A DNA stretch of 64,000 nt from Platynereis dumerilii (Eukaryota; Annelida; Polychaeta; Phyllodocida; Nereididae), in assembly GCA_026936325.1 (NCBI GenBank), contig JAPTHN010000004.1, forward strand, positions 41,619,289 through 41,683,288, given 5' to 3'. The first letter of the stretch is position 1. Every line of letters begins with the position of its first letter. This document shows, piece after piece, positions 35,049 through 46,645 of this stretch. The position numbers and the translations under genes are program-made. The notes under the pieces were generated by a model, which worked only from the letters and a program-made list of their open reading frames with translations, searched no databases and was not told where the DNA came from.

Positions 35049-38000
35049 CTATATTTTGCAAGCACTCTCAATATGACCAGTGTTATTCACAATGTAGGTT
35101 TGTTTTGTGGATGATATGCTCCGGGACCTGCTAGTCTTCTTCTGACGGTCACTTCGTTGACAAAAGTAGCATTTTCTGAAAAGGTCCTTGTAAAGACGTA
35201 GTACCTTTTTGGTAAAGACAAATCCCAAGAAGATCCACAAACCCTGGGCGGAATTAAAGACGATGAACACTAGGGTGTTTCAGCTGCCCCCAATATTTTC
35301 CGATCCTGCTTGACCTTGGTCTGGTATTGCAGTTTATATAGTAAAAGTCACATGTAAAATTTTGGCCCATTCTATAAATACTTACCTTTACCAGAATTCA
35401 CTTGAAGTTTATAATGTAATTCCCCATTGGCGAACTTGCAAATCCTGAAGATATTGCAAAAATCAATGAAGGAATAGATATTTTTTCCTCAATCCATAGT
35501 TTCTGAGTAAGTTTTGGGAGGGCAATTCAAATCTGGCATCAGCTATTTTGTAGCAGGTCTTCCTAATGAGCTAGGAAGTGTTGAATTTCCTAAAATTCTC
35601 CCATTTTATGCAGATTTTCACAAATTTGACAGCTTCTGGCAGCTCCGCAAATGGGGTTATACAAAAAATAACACCAGATTTGAATTTCCCTCCCAAAACT
35701 TACTCTGGAACTGTGGATTGAGAAAAAAATATTGATTTCTTCATTGGTTTTTGAAATATCTTGAGAATTTGCATGTTCGCCAATGGGGAATTACATTATA
35801 AACTTCAAGTGAATTCTGGTAAAGGTAAGTATTTATAGAATGGGCCAAAATTTTACATGTGCCTTCTACTATATAAACTGCAATACCAGACCAAGGTCAA
35901 GCAGGATCAGAAAATATTGGGGGCACCTGAAACACCCTAATGAACACATACCAAAACAGAGGAATGTCAGTAAAAGTGGCCAGAAATCCAGACGTCCAAG
36001 TCACGCCCATAATAAAAGCTAATTTGACATAAAGGAAGAATCGTCTGTTATTGCACTGGTTGTGGTTCACTCTTGCAATCGCGCTGTCTCTCGATTGTTT
36101 GTAAATGTTGCGCACAGTCAGTAAGAAAAAGAAGAGATCAGTAACAATCAGTAATCCAACAGGAATGATGAAGAAGTAGAGTAATCCATGAGGATTGCTA
36201 ATCCAGCAGAAATCCTCACCGTATTTCAGACCAATAGGAATGGCGTAGAAGTTTGCGACTACAGATGACGTCACAATGACGATTGGTACACCGAAAGAAA
36301 ATGCACAATAGCGGAGAAATGCTTTAATGCTATTGGCAGACGGCAGTGTGTTTGAATTCTTTTCGAATGTTTGCCAAATATCATAAGCCAAGCATGACAT
36401 CCAACAGAAATAGGACAAAAATCCAAAATGAGTGATGATCGAAATGGTAATACATAAATATTCATAGTCCAACGCCTTAAAACTGCATAAAAATAATATC
36501 TGAGATACCAATAGTGAGGATGACAAACAAAGAAGACATTTTCCTGGGGTGTTTCTCAGACCAGAAAATAACAAATACGTCAATATTTGACCAAATAATC
36601 CTGAAATGGATAATATAGTACCTATCAATGTAACGTAGCCCTCTGGTGGACTGAACCTGCCAGTCAAGACTTCAGAATAATTTGTTGTTACGTTGTAAAA
36701 CACACAAATTAAAATGTCACCATTTTGATAGACATAATCGTTCGGGAATAGAGTTTTGTTTTAATCCAGGAGATAAATAGAACTGTCATTCATTGTGCGA
36801 AGCCTTCGTTTCGGAATGACCAACTTGGGACATGTCAAAAAATCAACCTTTGTCATTTCATTGAGGGGTAGGCCTAGACGTGAGTCATTGAATGGAAGCA
36901 GTTTGTTTGCATCGGGGGGTAAGCTTGACGTGTTAATTCTCGAGTCTGTGCTTGTATTGCTCTTTGTGACAAATGGTTCCTTTGTGGGTGATGCATTCTC
37001 ATTCATTACACAAGAGCCCTCGACTAGCGTTTGTTGGTTAAGGCAAAACAGTTGAACGCACCTCTCCAGAAAGGGATCGTACACTTGGGATACATTGCAC
37101 GCTTTGGGAATGTACTTCATATTCAGCGTTTCCATTTCATTGGCCAAATTAGGCCTTCGTCTTGACACTCTGCCGGAGTTTATGTCGAAGAGGAGTGAGA
37201 ACGAGGGAAGGGGAACGTTAGGACCGCCCCCCATAAAATCCCTTGGATCTAGGCAAGTTAAGTCTTTACGACCAACAAAATTACACAGTGCACAGTATAT
37301 ATTCTTAAAAGGTGTCGTTTCTCTTTTTATGTACACAAAGGAAGCTGGTTCTGATATGCATTTGTTGATTATTTCATCATCTTTAAAAGTGCTCTTGCAT
37401 TCTGAGACTACTCTCTTGCAGAACCTCGGCGGCACTTCTGGATGGTTGAAGTGGATTCTATACCTCGGAAATACGGTCCGTTCATGTGACATGCTCAAGA
37501 CATCCTCATACGACAAGTTAGAGTATGACTGGATATCCAAATTCCAAAACATTGTGTCTATTTCCCCATTACATATAGAGCAATATACATTGAGAAATGT
37601 TAATGTTGTATTGCGACTCGATACAGGAATGTATTCAAATAGACTATCACGCAGCTTTTTGCCAGTTATCGGTAGCCTTGAAATATAATCATTGCATTTG
37701 TTCTTCACGTAATCATTTCTGTAGCTGTTCGGACACTTTGTCACTAAGGCAATATTGATGGAAGAATTAATCTGGGGCACAAGTATGCATGAAACCTGTG
37801 GTGACATCTTTTGTAAACTTTCTGCAGTAGTTGCCCATGTTAAGTCTTTGAACCTGTCCTTAATTAGGTCATCCATGTTTGAAGGTGCTGCCGCCTGGGT
37901 GTAATCTGCGCAACAATCCCCAACAGCCGGACAAACTCTGTCGCAAGCACAATTCATTTGGTATATAGTGGCATTGGCTTCCAGCAAATGGCAAAATGAT

Positions 38001-38113
38001 CTTGAAGAGCAAGTATCATTCATGGAATTTAAACTCACTTTCTGTGAAAGCAACTTTCCCAAAATGTTTAATGAAATTAAAAAATGTAGGAAGACTTTGA
38101 AAGATAGTGGCAT
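35049..38113 (-). pseudogene. Family B-like 7TM receptor with SMB-like ectodomain, disrupted
   Basis: One reading frame runs on the minus strand from ATG at 38113. A signal peptide (MPLSFKVFLHFLISLNILGK) leads into a cysteine-rich module resembling somatomedin B (CACDRVCPAVGDCCADY). Two repeats then share a YCxxCN motif (NVYCSICNGE, NIYCALCNFV). The frame meets TAA at 36763-36761, then continues in the same frame (FPNDYVYQNGDILICVFY) into TM1-TM6, with the family signature IMGVTW in TM6 and the DFCWIS extracellular-loop cysteine. At 35940 it is cut by a 669-bp MITE. TM7 and the tail resume at 35270 (VFNSAQGLWIFLGFVF ...) and stop at 35049. A strong acceptor (CTGTTTGTTTCAG) lies 28 nt before the ATG, with an in-frame TAA between them, which supports this start and a 5' intron. 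There is no GAIN domain. Two independent lesions suggest a recent pseudogene. Confidence 0.85.
35271..35939. mobile_element. hAT-type foldback MITE inserted in TM7
   Basis: Inverted ends TAGGGTGTTTCAGCTGCCCC and (inward from the right) TAGGGTGTTTCAGGTGCCCC. The arms stay paired for about 280 bp, including CATGTAAAATTTTGGCCCAT and GAATTCACTTGAAGTTTATA. The 8-mer ATGAACAC stands on both sides (35263-35270 and 35940-35947). Removing one 8-mer and the element restores the codons for YVFIVFNS, so the duplication is exact. Eight-base duplication and this terminus are hAT-like. Confidence 0.9.
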
Positions 38114-38141
38114 GTCCTCTAATGTTTCCCAAGGGCTTTAT

Positions 38142-39360
38142 CTGAAACAAACAGAAAAAAAAACACAATTATAAAAATTCAAAATTTATGTTATCATGAT
38201 CCAATTGACAGCTACGAAGGTTCTGAGAAGCTCACACAATAATGCACATCAGTATTGAGGAAATATGATATGTTTACAACCAACTCAGGAGTCAGGACTG
38301 ATCATCCAGAGTTCACCAGGAATCACTTTTGACTTGATATGTTACGTTGCAATTGTCAAGTTATCATGAGTGTGGTTGACACTTGGGCTCATGCTTTTGT
38401 TTACAAGCTAAATTAATAAATAAAAATTTGGTTTGCAGAAATGTTTTAGCCTCCTTGGGATCAATACAGATTATGTCAAACTGCGGGAGATGAACCTCAT
38501 GTACATAAGCACACCACACACACATGCAGAAGCCATTCATCTTCAGTTCTGACATCTCTTGAAACAATCCTTTACTAATTGGCTTTCTCTGTCTTACAAA
38601 CAAACATGTGTGACATGTGCAAATACAATGCAAAACATAGTAAAAAGAACACATGCACATTCTACAAACAGTTTAAAAAACATCACAAGAATGACAAATG
38701 GCTGCCACGTGCCTGCCACCTTTATAATCATTGGTGAACTTTAGAGAAATCCATTCCACTGTGGATGGATCAATGGAAGATTTGGGCTTTACAGCTTGTA
38801 TCAATTCATTGACGGGCTAAAAGCAATAATGTGAAGCATGCTTGAGTGAAACTGCATTGACCAACAAAGTCCGTCCAGAGCAGGCATCCAACCTGGTGGT
38901 ATGTATACCTGCAACAAGGCAAGAGCACAATCAACTCAGCTGAGCCACCTCCTTCACTCTATGGTGGACACTCAATATTCTTTTTATAATTAAGCACAAA
39001 ATTCAATAATTACTCTTAATGTTTACGGTATTTTTACACTTCAAACATGTATTGCTTCAGCCATATTATGTCGACATTATCATCATGAGTTTTCTGGAAG
39101 TAATAAAGTTTAATCATTGCATTGTATTTCCTCATCATCAGCACAATTAATGGACACAAGAGAACATTGCCCAACTCATGTCATTTATAATAGCACTATC
39201 TTTGTGTGTTATGTTTTCTTGTTTGCTTACTAAACACCAGCCTCCACAATGGAGTGTCCTGTCCTGTTACTCTGGAAAAGACCCTTGAATAATCACAGGA
39301 ACAAACATGACCGACACTTTATGAACTGATAATGTGCACACTGCAGGTTAACAATGTTTC
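38142..39360. other. Upstream region or 5' intron of the receptor
   Basis: The acceptor at 38142 implies that a 5' exon lies somewhere upstream on the minus strand, but I see no way to place it. No other gene or repeat was recognised before the LINE at 39361. Confidence 0.35.
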
Positions 39361-41354
39361 TGGGGGCAATTAGTCTTGTAAAACAGGGAAACAGTACTGC
39401 AAGTCATGACTAGGACGACACAGAGATAGATCCCAGTCGAGTGAAAGACATGACAGCACACACCGACAAAAGGGATGCGAAGAGAAGAAAAGACACAAGG
39501 AGATAGGAACCCCCGTCCAGTAGCCCGGCCATGAAAAAATGGGAACAGCGGAAAAAGGGCAAAAATACCCACACTCACCAACAAACGGGCAAAAATACCC
39601 ATACAATCAACAAAACCGCTGAAAATCAATATACCTGGAGAATAGTCAGACAGAGTAACAAAACACCCAACAACCGCTCAAAAACAGACAACCAGGGCAA
39701 AATCGACCAAAGAATAAACAACCAGGGCAAAAATACCCTAATGGAACCCTGCAACCGGCAGAGATGGAAAAAACTTCAGCAAAACACTGAAACCGCAAAC
39801 AAAGAAACCACCAAGACCAGCAGGGAGAACACAAAGAACAAGGGAAAAAACAGAAAAGGAAAAAACACCAACAACAAAGGTAAAACTAGCCTAAGAATTA
39901 TGTACACTAACATAAATGGAATAAGATCAAAACTAACCAGTCTCATAAATGTAAGTGATATGTACGATGCCGATGTCATAATGCTGAGCGAGACGAAAGG
40001 AAAGCCCCCCAAGATGGACGGATATGAATGGTACGACAAAACCAGACAAAGCATAGGAGGGGGGGGGGGGTGGCTATAGCAATCAAAACCCAGTGGGCAA
40101 AATATACAACCCTGGTAACAAACCTGGAGGATAATGACCAGGAAATAATATGGGTAGAACTAAAACCCCCGAAAAACCCCTGCATATACCTGGGAACCTT
40201 CTACGGCCCACAAGAAAGCAATAACAGAGACGACACCCACAGACAATACATGCAAATCAAATCACAAATACTAAACCTCAGGAATAAGGGCAGGATAATA
40301 CTAGCCGGGGACTTTAATGCCAAAATAAATGTAAGCAATGACAAACTTAAACAAAACAGGAGGCCCAATGTAACACTCCTGGAAGAAGTAATAGAGGACT
40401 CAAACACAGTCCCAATTAACCTTAAGTCAACAACGGGTAATTGGACTAGGGAAAATAGACATAACACAAATGAAAAAGCTATAATTGACTGCATCCTCAC
40501 AGACGCAATAACAGAGACACAAACCACCGACATCCAAGTGGATGAGGTAGGCACCTACACACTAAAGGGTGCAACGACCCAAACCGACCACAACACTATC
40601 CTCATGACAACAGAGATAAACCAGAACCCAAACATCCCCAGGAAAATAACCAGATGGAAAGCAGGAAACAAAGAAAAAATATGAGAATTTCAACCAAGAA
40701 ATGAACAAAGCCTACCAAGACAACAAAATAAACAACTACTTGCAACTGGAGAAGACCATAGATAACTGCCTATCCAAACATATCGGGAAGATCACCATAA
40801 CAACAAAACCGCAGAAAAAACGGAAATCAGATGAGGAGAAAGAAGCAAGAAGAATCATGAAGGAAAAAAGAAAACAATTCCTAGAAGAAAAGGACAAAGC
40901 CAGGAAAAAGGAAAGGCTAAACGACTTATATGAAGCACAACGAAACCTAAGGAAAATGGTGGAAAAAGATGAAACTGAAAATACAAGGAGGAAAATAAAT
41001 ACACTTATAAAGGAAGGAGGAGTAAATTCAAACACGTTCTGGAAAATAAGGAAGAAACTAATGCAACCACCAAAGAAAGAATACCATACAATAACAAAGA
41101 AGGAGTCACCCGTCTAGACCAAACTGAGGCAAAAAACCACATAGCAAACTACTTCGGAGACCTCTACCAAGCAAGACAAGGAAAAGAAGACCAGGAGCTA
41201 AACACTGATGCAATCATGAACTTCGTAAAAAACACGGAAAAACAAATGACCACAGCCCCCCCAAGGGAGATAACGAGAGCCGAAATTGAAAAAGCAAGAA
41301 AAAGCATACAACGGAGGAAAGCACCAGGACCCGATATGATCCCTAATGATATAA

Positions 41355-41617
41355 CTCAGAACTCAGAACTCAGAACTCTTTATTTTCACATGATCAAACA
41401 GTAAAAAAAAAAAAAAAAAAGTTATAATAGAAATAAATATTTAAATGAAAGATGAGAAAAGTAATACAATAATAATGAATGCTTAACATATACACAATAG
41501 AAAGGAGAATGTCAGATAAAAAAATACCAATAAAACAAATAAACATAGCTCAAAATGATACTGATGACCATGTGAAGGAGCTTCCTGAAGACTGGTGAGT
41601 CGCTGCCAGGAAGCACC
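41355..41617 (-). mobile_element. Retroposon fragment nested in the LINE
   Basis: ATATAA stands on both sides (41349-41354 and 41618-41623). Joining the flanks restores an open LINE frame (PNDIITEAS). On the minus strand it ends AATAAAGAGTTCTGAGTTCT, a polyadenylation-like signal followed by a (GAGTTCT)n tail, so it lies in reverse orientation. An A18 run sits at 41403. Parent element unknown. Confidence 0.65.
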
Positions 41618-41647
41618 ATATAATCACGGAAGCATCAACTCAAACCC

Positions 41648-41941
41648 GGGGTTCCCCCGTGGCCTAATGGTCAAGACTGCTTGTCCACTGGCTTTGAGGG
41701 CGTGGGTTCAAATCTCACCCCGGGAACTCACTTTAGTCCGAGCCTATGGGACATTAAATGGAGGCGGGTTGTATCCAGTATTCTATGCTGGGGCAACTGA
41801 AAGACCCTGGGCATCCCTGAATTAATAGGGTATGTTCCAGACTCACTGTCTTCTCATCTCATCATCATACGGCGATCGCCTGCCTCAATATAGCCCTCTC
41901 AGGTGCTGCAGAGGCATAAAACACAAACAAACAAACAAACA
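41648..41941 (+). mobile_element. tRNA-derived SINE nested in the LINE
   Basis: A 14-bp target duplication, ATCAACTCAAACCC, flanks it perfectly (41634-41647 and 41942-41955). The head has a tRNA-like A box (GTGGCCTAATGGTCAAGAC) and B box (GGGTTCAAATCTC). The body contains GGGTTGTATCCAGTATTCTA, GGGGCAACTGAAAGACCCTG, CATCCCTGAATTAATAGGG and CATACGGCGATCGCC. The tail is (ACAA)n. The head is shared with 47574-47684 and the body with 56342-56705. Confidence 0.9.
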
Positions 41942-43762
41942 ATCAACTCAAACCCTTGTAATCTACAGAGAAATTTTCAACACCATCCTCAGGGACAAAT
42001 CCATCCAACCCAATGGCAATTTGGCCACATAATACCCCTATACAAAGGAAAAGGCACAAAGGGCAAATGCTCCAGCGGAAGGGGTATCACCCTCAGTAGC
42101 AACATGGGAAAATTTTATGAACAAATTCTAAATGAAAGAGCAAGAGAAACAACCAACAAATCTGATGCCCAAGGAGGAGGAAAAAAGAAAACCTGCACCT
42201 CAGACCACATCCTGATACTAAAGGAACTCACAAAGAAACACAAAGATATGTATGTCACTTTCCTTGATGTAACCAAAGCATATGACAAAGCGTGGCTCGA
42301 CGGAATAATGTATGCCATGCACAAAGCAGGCCTAAAGGACAGGACCTGGCTTGATGTACTGCTAATCAACAGAAACCTCAAAGCGAAAATACTCACCCAC
42401 AATGGCCCAACGAGAGAAATAAACATCAAAGACAGCATAAGACAAGGAGGAGTCCTGTCGGTCATCCAATATGCCACAGTCATGGATGAGATAAACAAAG
42501 AAATCGAAAAGGAACAAATAGGCATCCAAATCGACGATAATACGAAAGTCGGATGTCTCCTATGGATGGATGACGTGGCACTCTTCGCCAAAAGCAAAGA
42601 AGACATGAACAAGCTACTGCAAATCACCCAGGAAACGGCAGACAAATACCACATAGTATTCGGCAAGGAGAAAAGCAAGACTCTGAAATTCGGAAAGAAA
42701 AGTGAAAATGAAGAACCATGCAAAATGGGCGAAATGGACTTAGACTGGGAGGAAAAGTATAAGTACCTGGGAATGATGATTAACAATAAGAGAAACAACA
42801 AAGACCACATAAATGACATAAGGAGAAAAGCTAAAGCAGCGTACCAAACCATCCTGTCAATATCAGGATCAAAAGACCTCAAAAGTATAGAAATGGGAAC
42901 AACATGGAAACTTGTCAACTCATGCATCATCCCCATAATCACATATGGTGCAGCAAGCACCATATGGAACAAAACTGAAATGAAGGAACTAAACAAAATT
43001 CTAGACAACATCATCAAAAGAATCCTCCAGACCCCAACCTCCACCCCAAGAGAAGCAATCTACATCGAAACCGGGCTACTGGACATAGAACACACCATCC
43101 TAAAGGACAAAACAAACTACTGGACATCAATATCCAAGAAAAACAACAAACTCCTAGAAAAGGTCACCCAAAAATGGGAAAAAAAGAGCTGGATAGAAGA
43201 CCTCGAAAGAATTCAAAGAGATATATATAAGTCAAATAACCCATGTGACCAAATGTCACGCCACAAGGTCCTCAAGACAACGCAACAAGCATGGACCGAC
43301 AACCTGACCGAAAAAGGACGGGAAAAATCAAAGGTTAAATTCTTGATAGACAACAAAAGAACACAAGGGAAAAAAGGACAATCATATATAAACCAATTGA
43401 ACAGAATGCAAGTGAGCGCCATTTTCAAAGCAAGATCAAGAATGATCCCAGTGAAGAACAATTACAAAAACAAATACCCAAACCTACATTGCAGATTCTG
43501 CTCAAACACCACGGAAACTCAACAACACATACTAGAAGAATGCACAGCCATCGACAGAAGAGCAATCCCGACAACAACAACAGAAGAAATCTTCTCAGAA
43601 AACAAAGAAAGCCTCAAACAAACAAGTTAAAAACTAATCAAAGTAATCAACCACCTCAACACAACACCATAACCTAGTACCACTATCTCTCTTACAGGAG
43701 ACAGTAACCCACTGGATGTGGGAAAGTACACAAAGAAGAAGAAGAAGACTTAATCATGTTTC

Positions 43763-45386
43763 GCACATTAAGAAACTACAATGCAAACATACAGGCCGCT
43801 TGGTTGAAAAAAATTGTTCTTTGCTTGGAAGTTTGGTTTTTCTGAAACCTGCATGGCATTCAAAGCAATAGTTGTATGGTATTTCAGCCCAAACTCTTGC
43901 GATAAGTCTGCCTTGGGATTGACACGATGGTGCTGTAAAACTGGTCTAACATGGCTTGTGAGTCCCAAGCCTCACACCTCTCAATCCACACACAATAATT
44001 TCAAACAACTTTTTTTCTGTTGTTTTTTTTCTATAGAACTTTGTTTCACTATACTGTGTGAAACTGAATAGAAGTTGAATTTTCTTGCTGTTTTTGTTTT
44101 ACTAAATATCTACTTCATATTTTGTATATATTATATATATATGATTGGACCAGAATAACATGCAAGTTGCACGTAAAACTCTACTTTTTGTGACAGGAAA
44201 TGTTTAATAGACTGTGTTCCTAACAGACACACTCCCCGAGATCAAGATTTCCAAAAATACTCTACTGGGTTATATAAGCAGTAAGCAATGATTGGCTGAG
44301 CTGTGCAACCCTTTAGTTTAGTGCAATAAAAAGAGTGACAATCCACCCCTGTGACAACCAGCCCCGGCCTCCCCTACAAAATGTGAAATCAATCATTGAA
44401 GTTTTAAGGGAGATTAGTATCACATGTTACCAGGAGAAGATTTAGCATACAGCTATGCATAATGCAGGATCATTGGTTCAAATAGGAGAAAGCCTGTTGG
44501 AGCTTGATTTTACAGCTATAGTATTTTTAAAAGAAGACCTTCAGATTGAGAAAGATGAGAAAGAGAAATGCTCATTTTGCAACTCCCAGTTCATAATCTT
44601 GACACTTCAAGTTCCTGATTTATGTTAGGATGGATTACCCCACTCTATTTTCAAAAACCTTCATCCCTGAAGTTATACCACAAACAAAAATAAGTGCTGA
44701 CACAAGTGGTTTCTCTCAAACCAAGAGAAGAACCTTGACAACTTACAAATTACAGTACTACTCAAACAAAGCAGCCCCCCCATATACCTGGTATTTATTA
44801 TTTATGACAGTTTTGAACATAAAACTTTTTTCTCAGGCCAAAACATCCCCCAATTGTGGGATCTGGCAATTGCAGTTATATAAGCACTGTGAATAGGAAT
44901 TGGCCACTCAACGCTGAGGAGAATAAGTGCCTCTGAACTTCTTTATCCAAGATCATAAAGAGTACCGACCAGAATTCAAACCAGGTACCCTGGGCCCGGA
45001 ACCTTTTGAGCAGTAGGACAAACTTTTTAACCACTGCTTCTGTTGCAAAAGAGAAAGAAAAAGTTTTGATCTCGTATGCCTGTATGCGAGCATCATCTTT
45101 TGCAACATTATTGGTTTTTACTGTAACAAGCAAAAAACCTGCTTCTAAAAGTACTCGGGGCTGTCAAAATGTTTTCATTTCAGTATTCTTCAACTTTTCA
45201 CCTGTCAAGTGCAAGATCTATGGTACACGATGAAGGAGATATTTGTGAGGCACTATGCTTAGTGCAATGATGAGGCAAACACCAACAACAAACGAGTGGG
45301 GGGCTGAGTGGGCACATCAACATTGCACCAACACTGTGACAATGTCTCAATTTTGGGGAAATTTCATTAGAAATGTATGTTACAAA
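43763..45386. other. Intergenic, no gene seen
   Basis: A TATA microsatellite lies at 44125-44145. Open frames of 75-88 codons (44630-44896 and 44876-45233) show no domain, conserved motif or splice context. Confidence 0.35.
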
Positions 45387-45531
45387 CAGTGGCGTATTTG
45401 GGGGGGGGCATTGGGCCATGCCCCACCCCCTCAGGGCCAAAATAACATGGAAGAGATAGGAAAAGCCGCGAAGCGCCCCGTATTCACCCCCATGTAATGC
45501 CCCCCTCAGGCCATTTCTAGATACGCCCCTG
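45387..45531. mobile_element. Small hAT-type MITE with perfect 8-bp duplication
   Basis: Left end CAGTGGCGTATTTGGGGG and right end (inward) CAGGGGCGTATCTAGAAATG. The 8-mer GTTACAAA is on both sides (45379-45386 and 45532-45539). The element is 145 bp and non-coding. A partial inverted copy lies at 46554-46645. Confidence 0.8.
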
Positions 45532-45553
45532 GTTACAAATGACATTCCCAAGA

Positions 45554-46069
45554 GGCACACAACGTAAACACGACGTTGCTAATTGGTGGAGGGCTGGTTT
45601 GTATGTCACATAGGAATGTATGGTAGAAATTATGTTGCCACACCATGAACACGGTGTTGAGATTTTTTTACAACATTGCCAAAACGTCACAAGCTGACGT
45701 CAAACCTTTGACATTGCCTCACAATGTTGCGAAAATGTCGCCACAACAGTGCATGCTAACGTCATATATTTGATGTTGTTCACAACATTGTGGCAACATA
45801 ATTTCTACCATACAATTCTACATCATTTGACGAACAGGGTGAAGTTGTCACAACGTTGCAACAACGTAGCAGTGCCCATAGGAATTCTGTGTGTCACAAC
45901 ATTGTGAAGCAACATCAAGATGTGAAATTTAGCATGTGACATTGTGGCAATGTTGTCAACACGTGAAAATCTCAATGTTGTGTCAAGCAGTGGCAACATG
46001 ATCATTTATTTCTACAAACAACAGAAAAGCCCCCCACCAATTAGTGATATTGTGTTTATGTTGTGTACC
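45554..46069. mobile_element. TIR element with iterated CAACATTGTGGCAAC words
   Basis: About 40-bp inverted ends: GGCACACAACGTAAACACGA ... CTAATTGGTGGAGGGCT, and inward from the right GGTACACAACATAAACACAA ... CTAATTGGTGGGGGGCT. Inside, words of the CAACATTGTGGCAACAT / ATGTTGCCACA type recur in both orientations more than eight times, with a second nested inverted pair (GTATGGTAGAAATTATGTTG and CAACATAATTTCTACCATAC). No obvious target duplication and no coding capacity. Confidence 0.7.
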
Positions 46070-46221
46070 CATTGAAAATAGCTTAGAGAGAGATGGATTT
46101 AATTGTGGCTGATTTTGTTAAACTACCCTGCTAACATTCGCTGTGTTTTCGTGAAGTAATAATGAACAAATTATGTTTGATCAGGGATAATCATACAAAT
46201 AAATCATACACAGTGAAATTT

Positions 46222-46412
46222 AAAATTTGAGTCAGCTTAAATGATTGAGTGAGATGGTTGCACAATTCCGTTGAGCTGACATAGCTTGTTGTTTTTAGTT
46301 ATGACAAAGGTCAGATTAACATAACTTAAAACAACAAGCTATGTTGGCTCAAACAAATTGTGCAACCATCTCACTCAATCATTTGAGCTGAATCAGTGCC
46401 TCCAATTTTAAA
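46222..46412. repeat. Foldback element, ~85-bp arms
   Basis: Left AATGATTGAGTGAGATGGTT ... GCACAATT ... CATAGCTTGTTGTTTTTAGT pairs with right ACTTAAAACAACAAGCTATG ... AATTGTGCAACCATCTCACT. The loop is about 25 bp. A diverged fragment of one arm lies at 52677-52745. Confidence 0.75.
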
Positions 46413-46553
46413 ATGTATATTGTATATGTAATGCAAACTGGGATCAGTGTGGCAGACTCGCAGACTTCTCGTCACTCATCAAACAGCTGTAGCCAACAAT
46501 ACAATGTTGGAAACAGAAAAGGATTTTCTTGTTTTAGCAAAAACAACATCAGG

Positions 46554-46645
46554 GGCGTATCTAAAAATGGACTGAGGGTGGAGGCACAACATGCCGGTTA
46601 ATATGCACACCATGGTGATTCCTATCTCTTCCATGTTAAGTTATA
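46554..46645 (-). mobile_element. Partial copy of the small hAT-type MITE
   Basis: Begins CAGGGGCGTATCTAAAAATG and continues GACTGAGGGTGGAGGCA ... CCTATCTCTTCCATGTTA, matching the complement of 45387-45531 from its right end; the other end is missing. Confidence 0.55.

Larger units (their letters stand above)
39361..43749 (+). mobile_element. Near full-length APE-type LINE with C-terminal zinc finger
   Basis: Flanks TTAACAATGTTTC (39348-39360) and TTAATCATGTTTC (43750-43762) match 11 of 13, a target-site duplication. The N-terminal region is Lys/Thr/Asn-rich with repeated GKNTHT-type words. The endonuclease follows (YTNINGIRSKL, VIMLSETKG, YLGTFYGPQES, ILAGDFNAKI, AIIDCILTD, TDHNTILM). Then comes a charged linker, and RT (RKAPGPDMIPNDI, IIPLYKGKG, FLDVTKAYDKAW, RQGGVLS, LLWMDDVALFAK with MDD at the catalytic box, YKYLGMMIN). 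The end has a CxxC-H-C finger (CRFCSNTTETQQHILEEC) and an AAGAAGAAG tail. About four frameshifts, several in homopolymers (near 40060 and 40680), and two nested insertions inactivate it. Clade not assigned; the finger recalls I/R1-type elements. Confidence 0.85.

Noticed and set aside
35271-35939. The MITE in the receptor acting as a harmless intron
   Set aside because: GT and AG dinucleotides exist near its ends, but the donor/acceptor pairs I tried do not keep the frame into TM7, and the upstream TAA would remain.
37095-37688. 197-codon plus-strand frame across the receptor ectodomain
   Set aside because: Antisense of the recognised SMB-like/YCxxCN ectodomain; no domain of its own.
42115-43044. 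309-codon open frame on the minus strand inside the LINE
   Set aside because: It is antisense to the clearly coding RT domain, Leu/Ser-rich and without motifs; a shadow of codon bias on the opposite strand.
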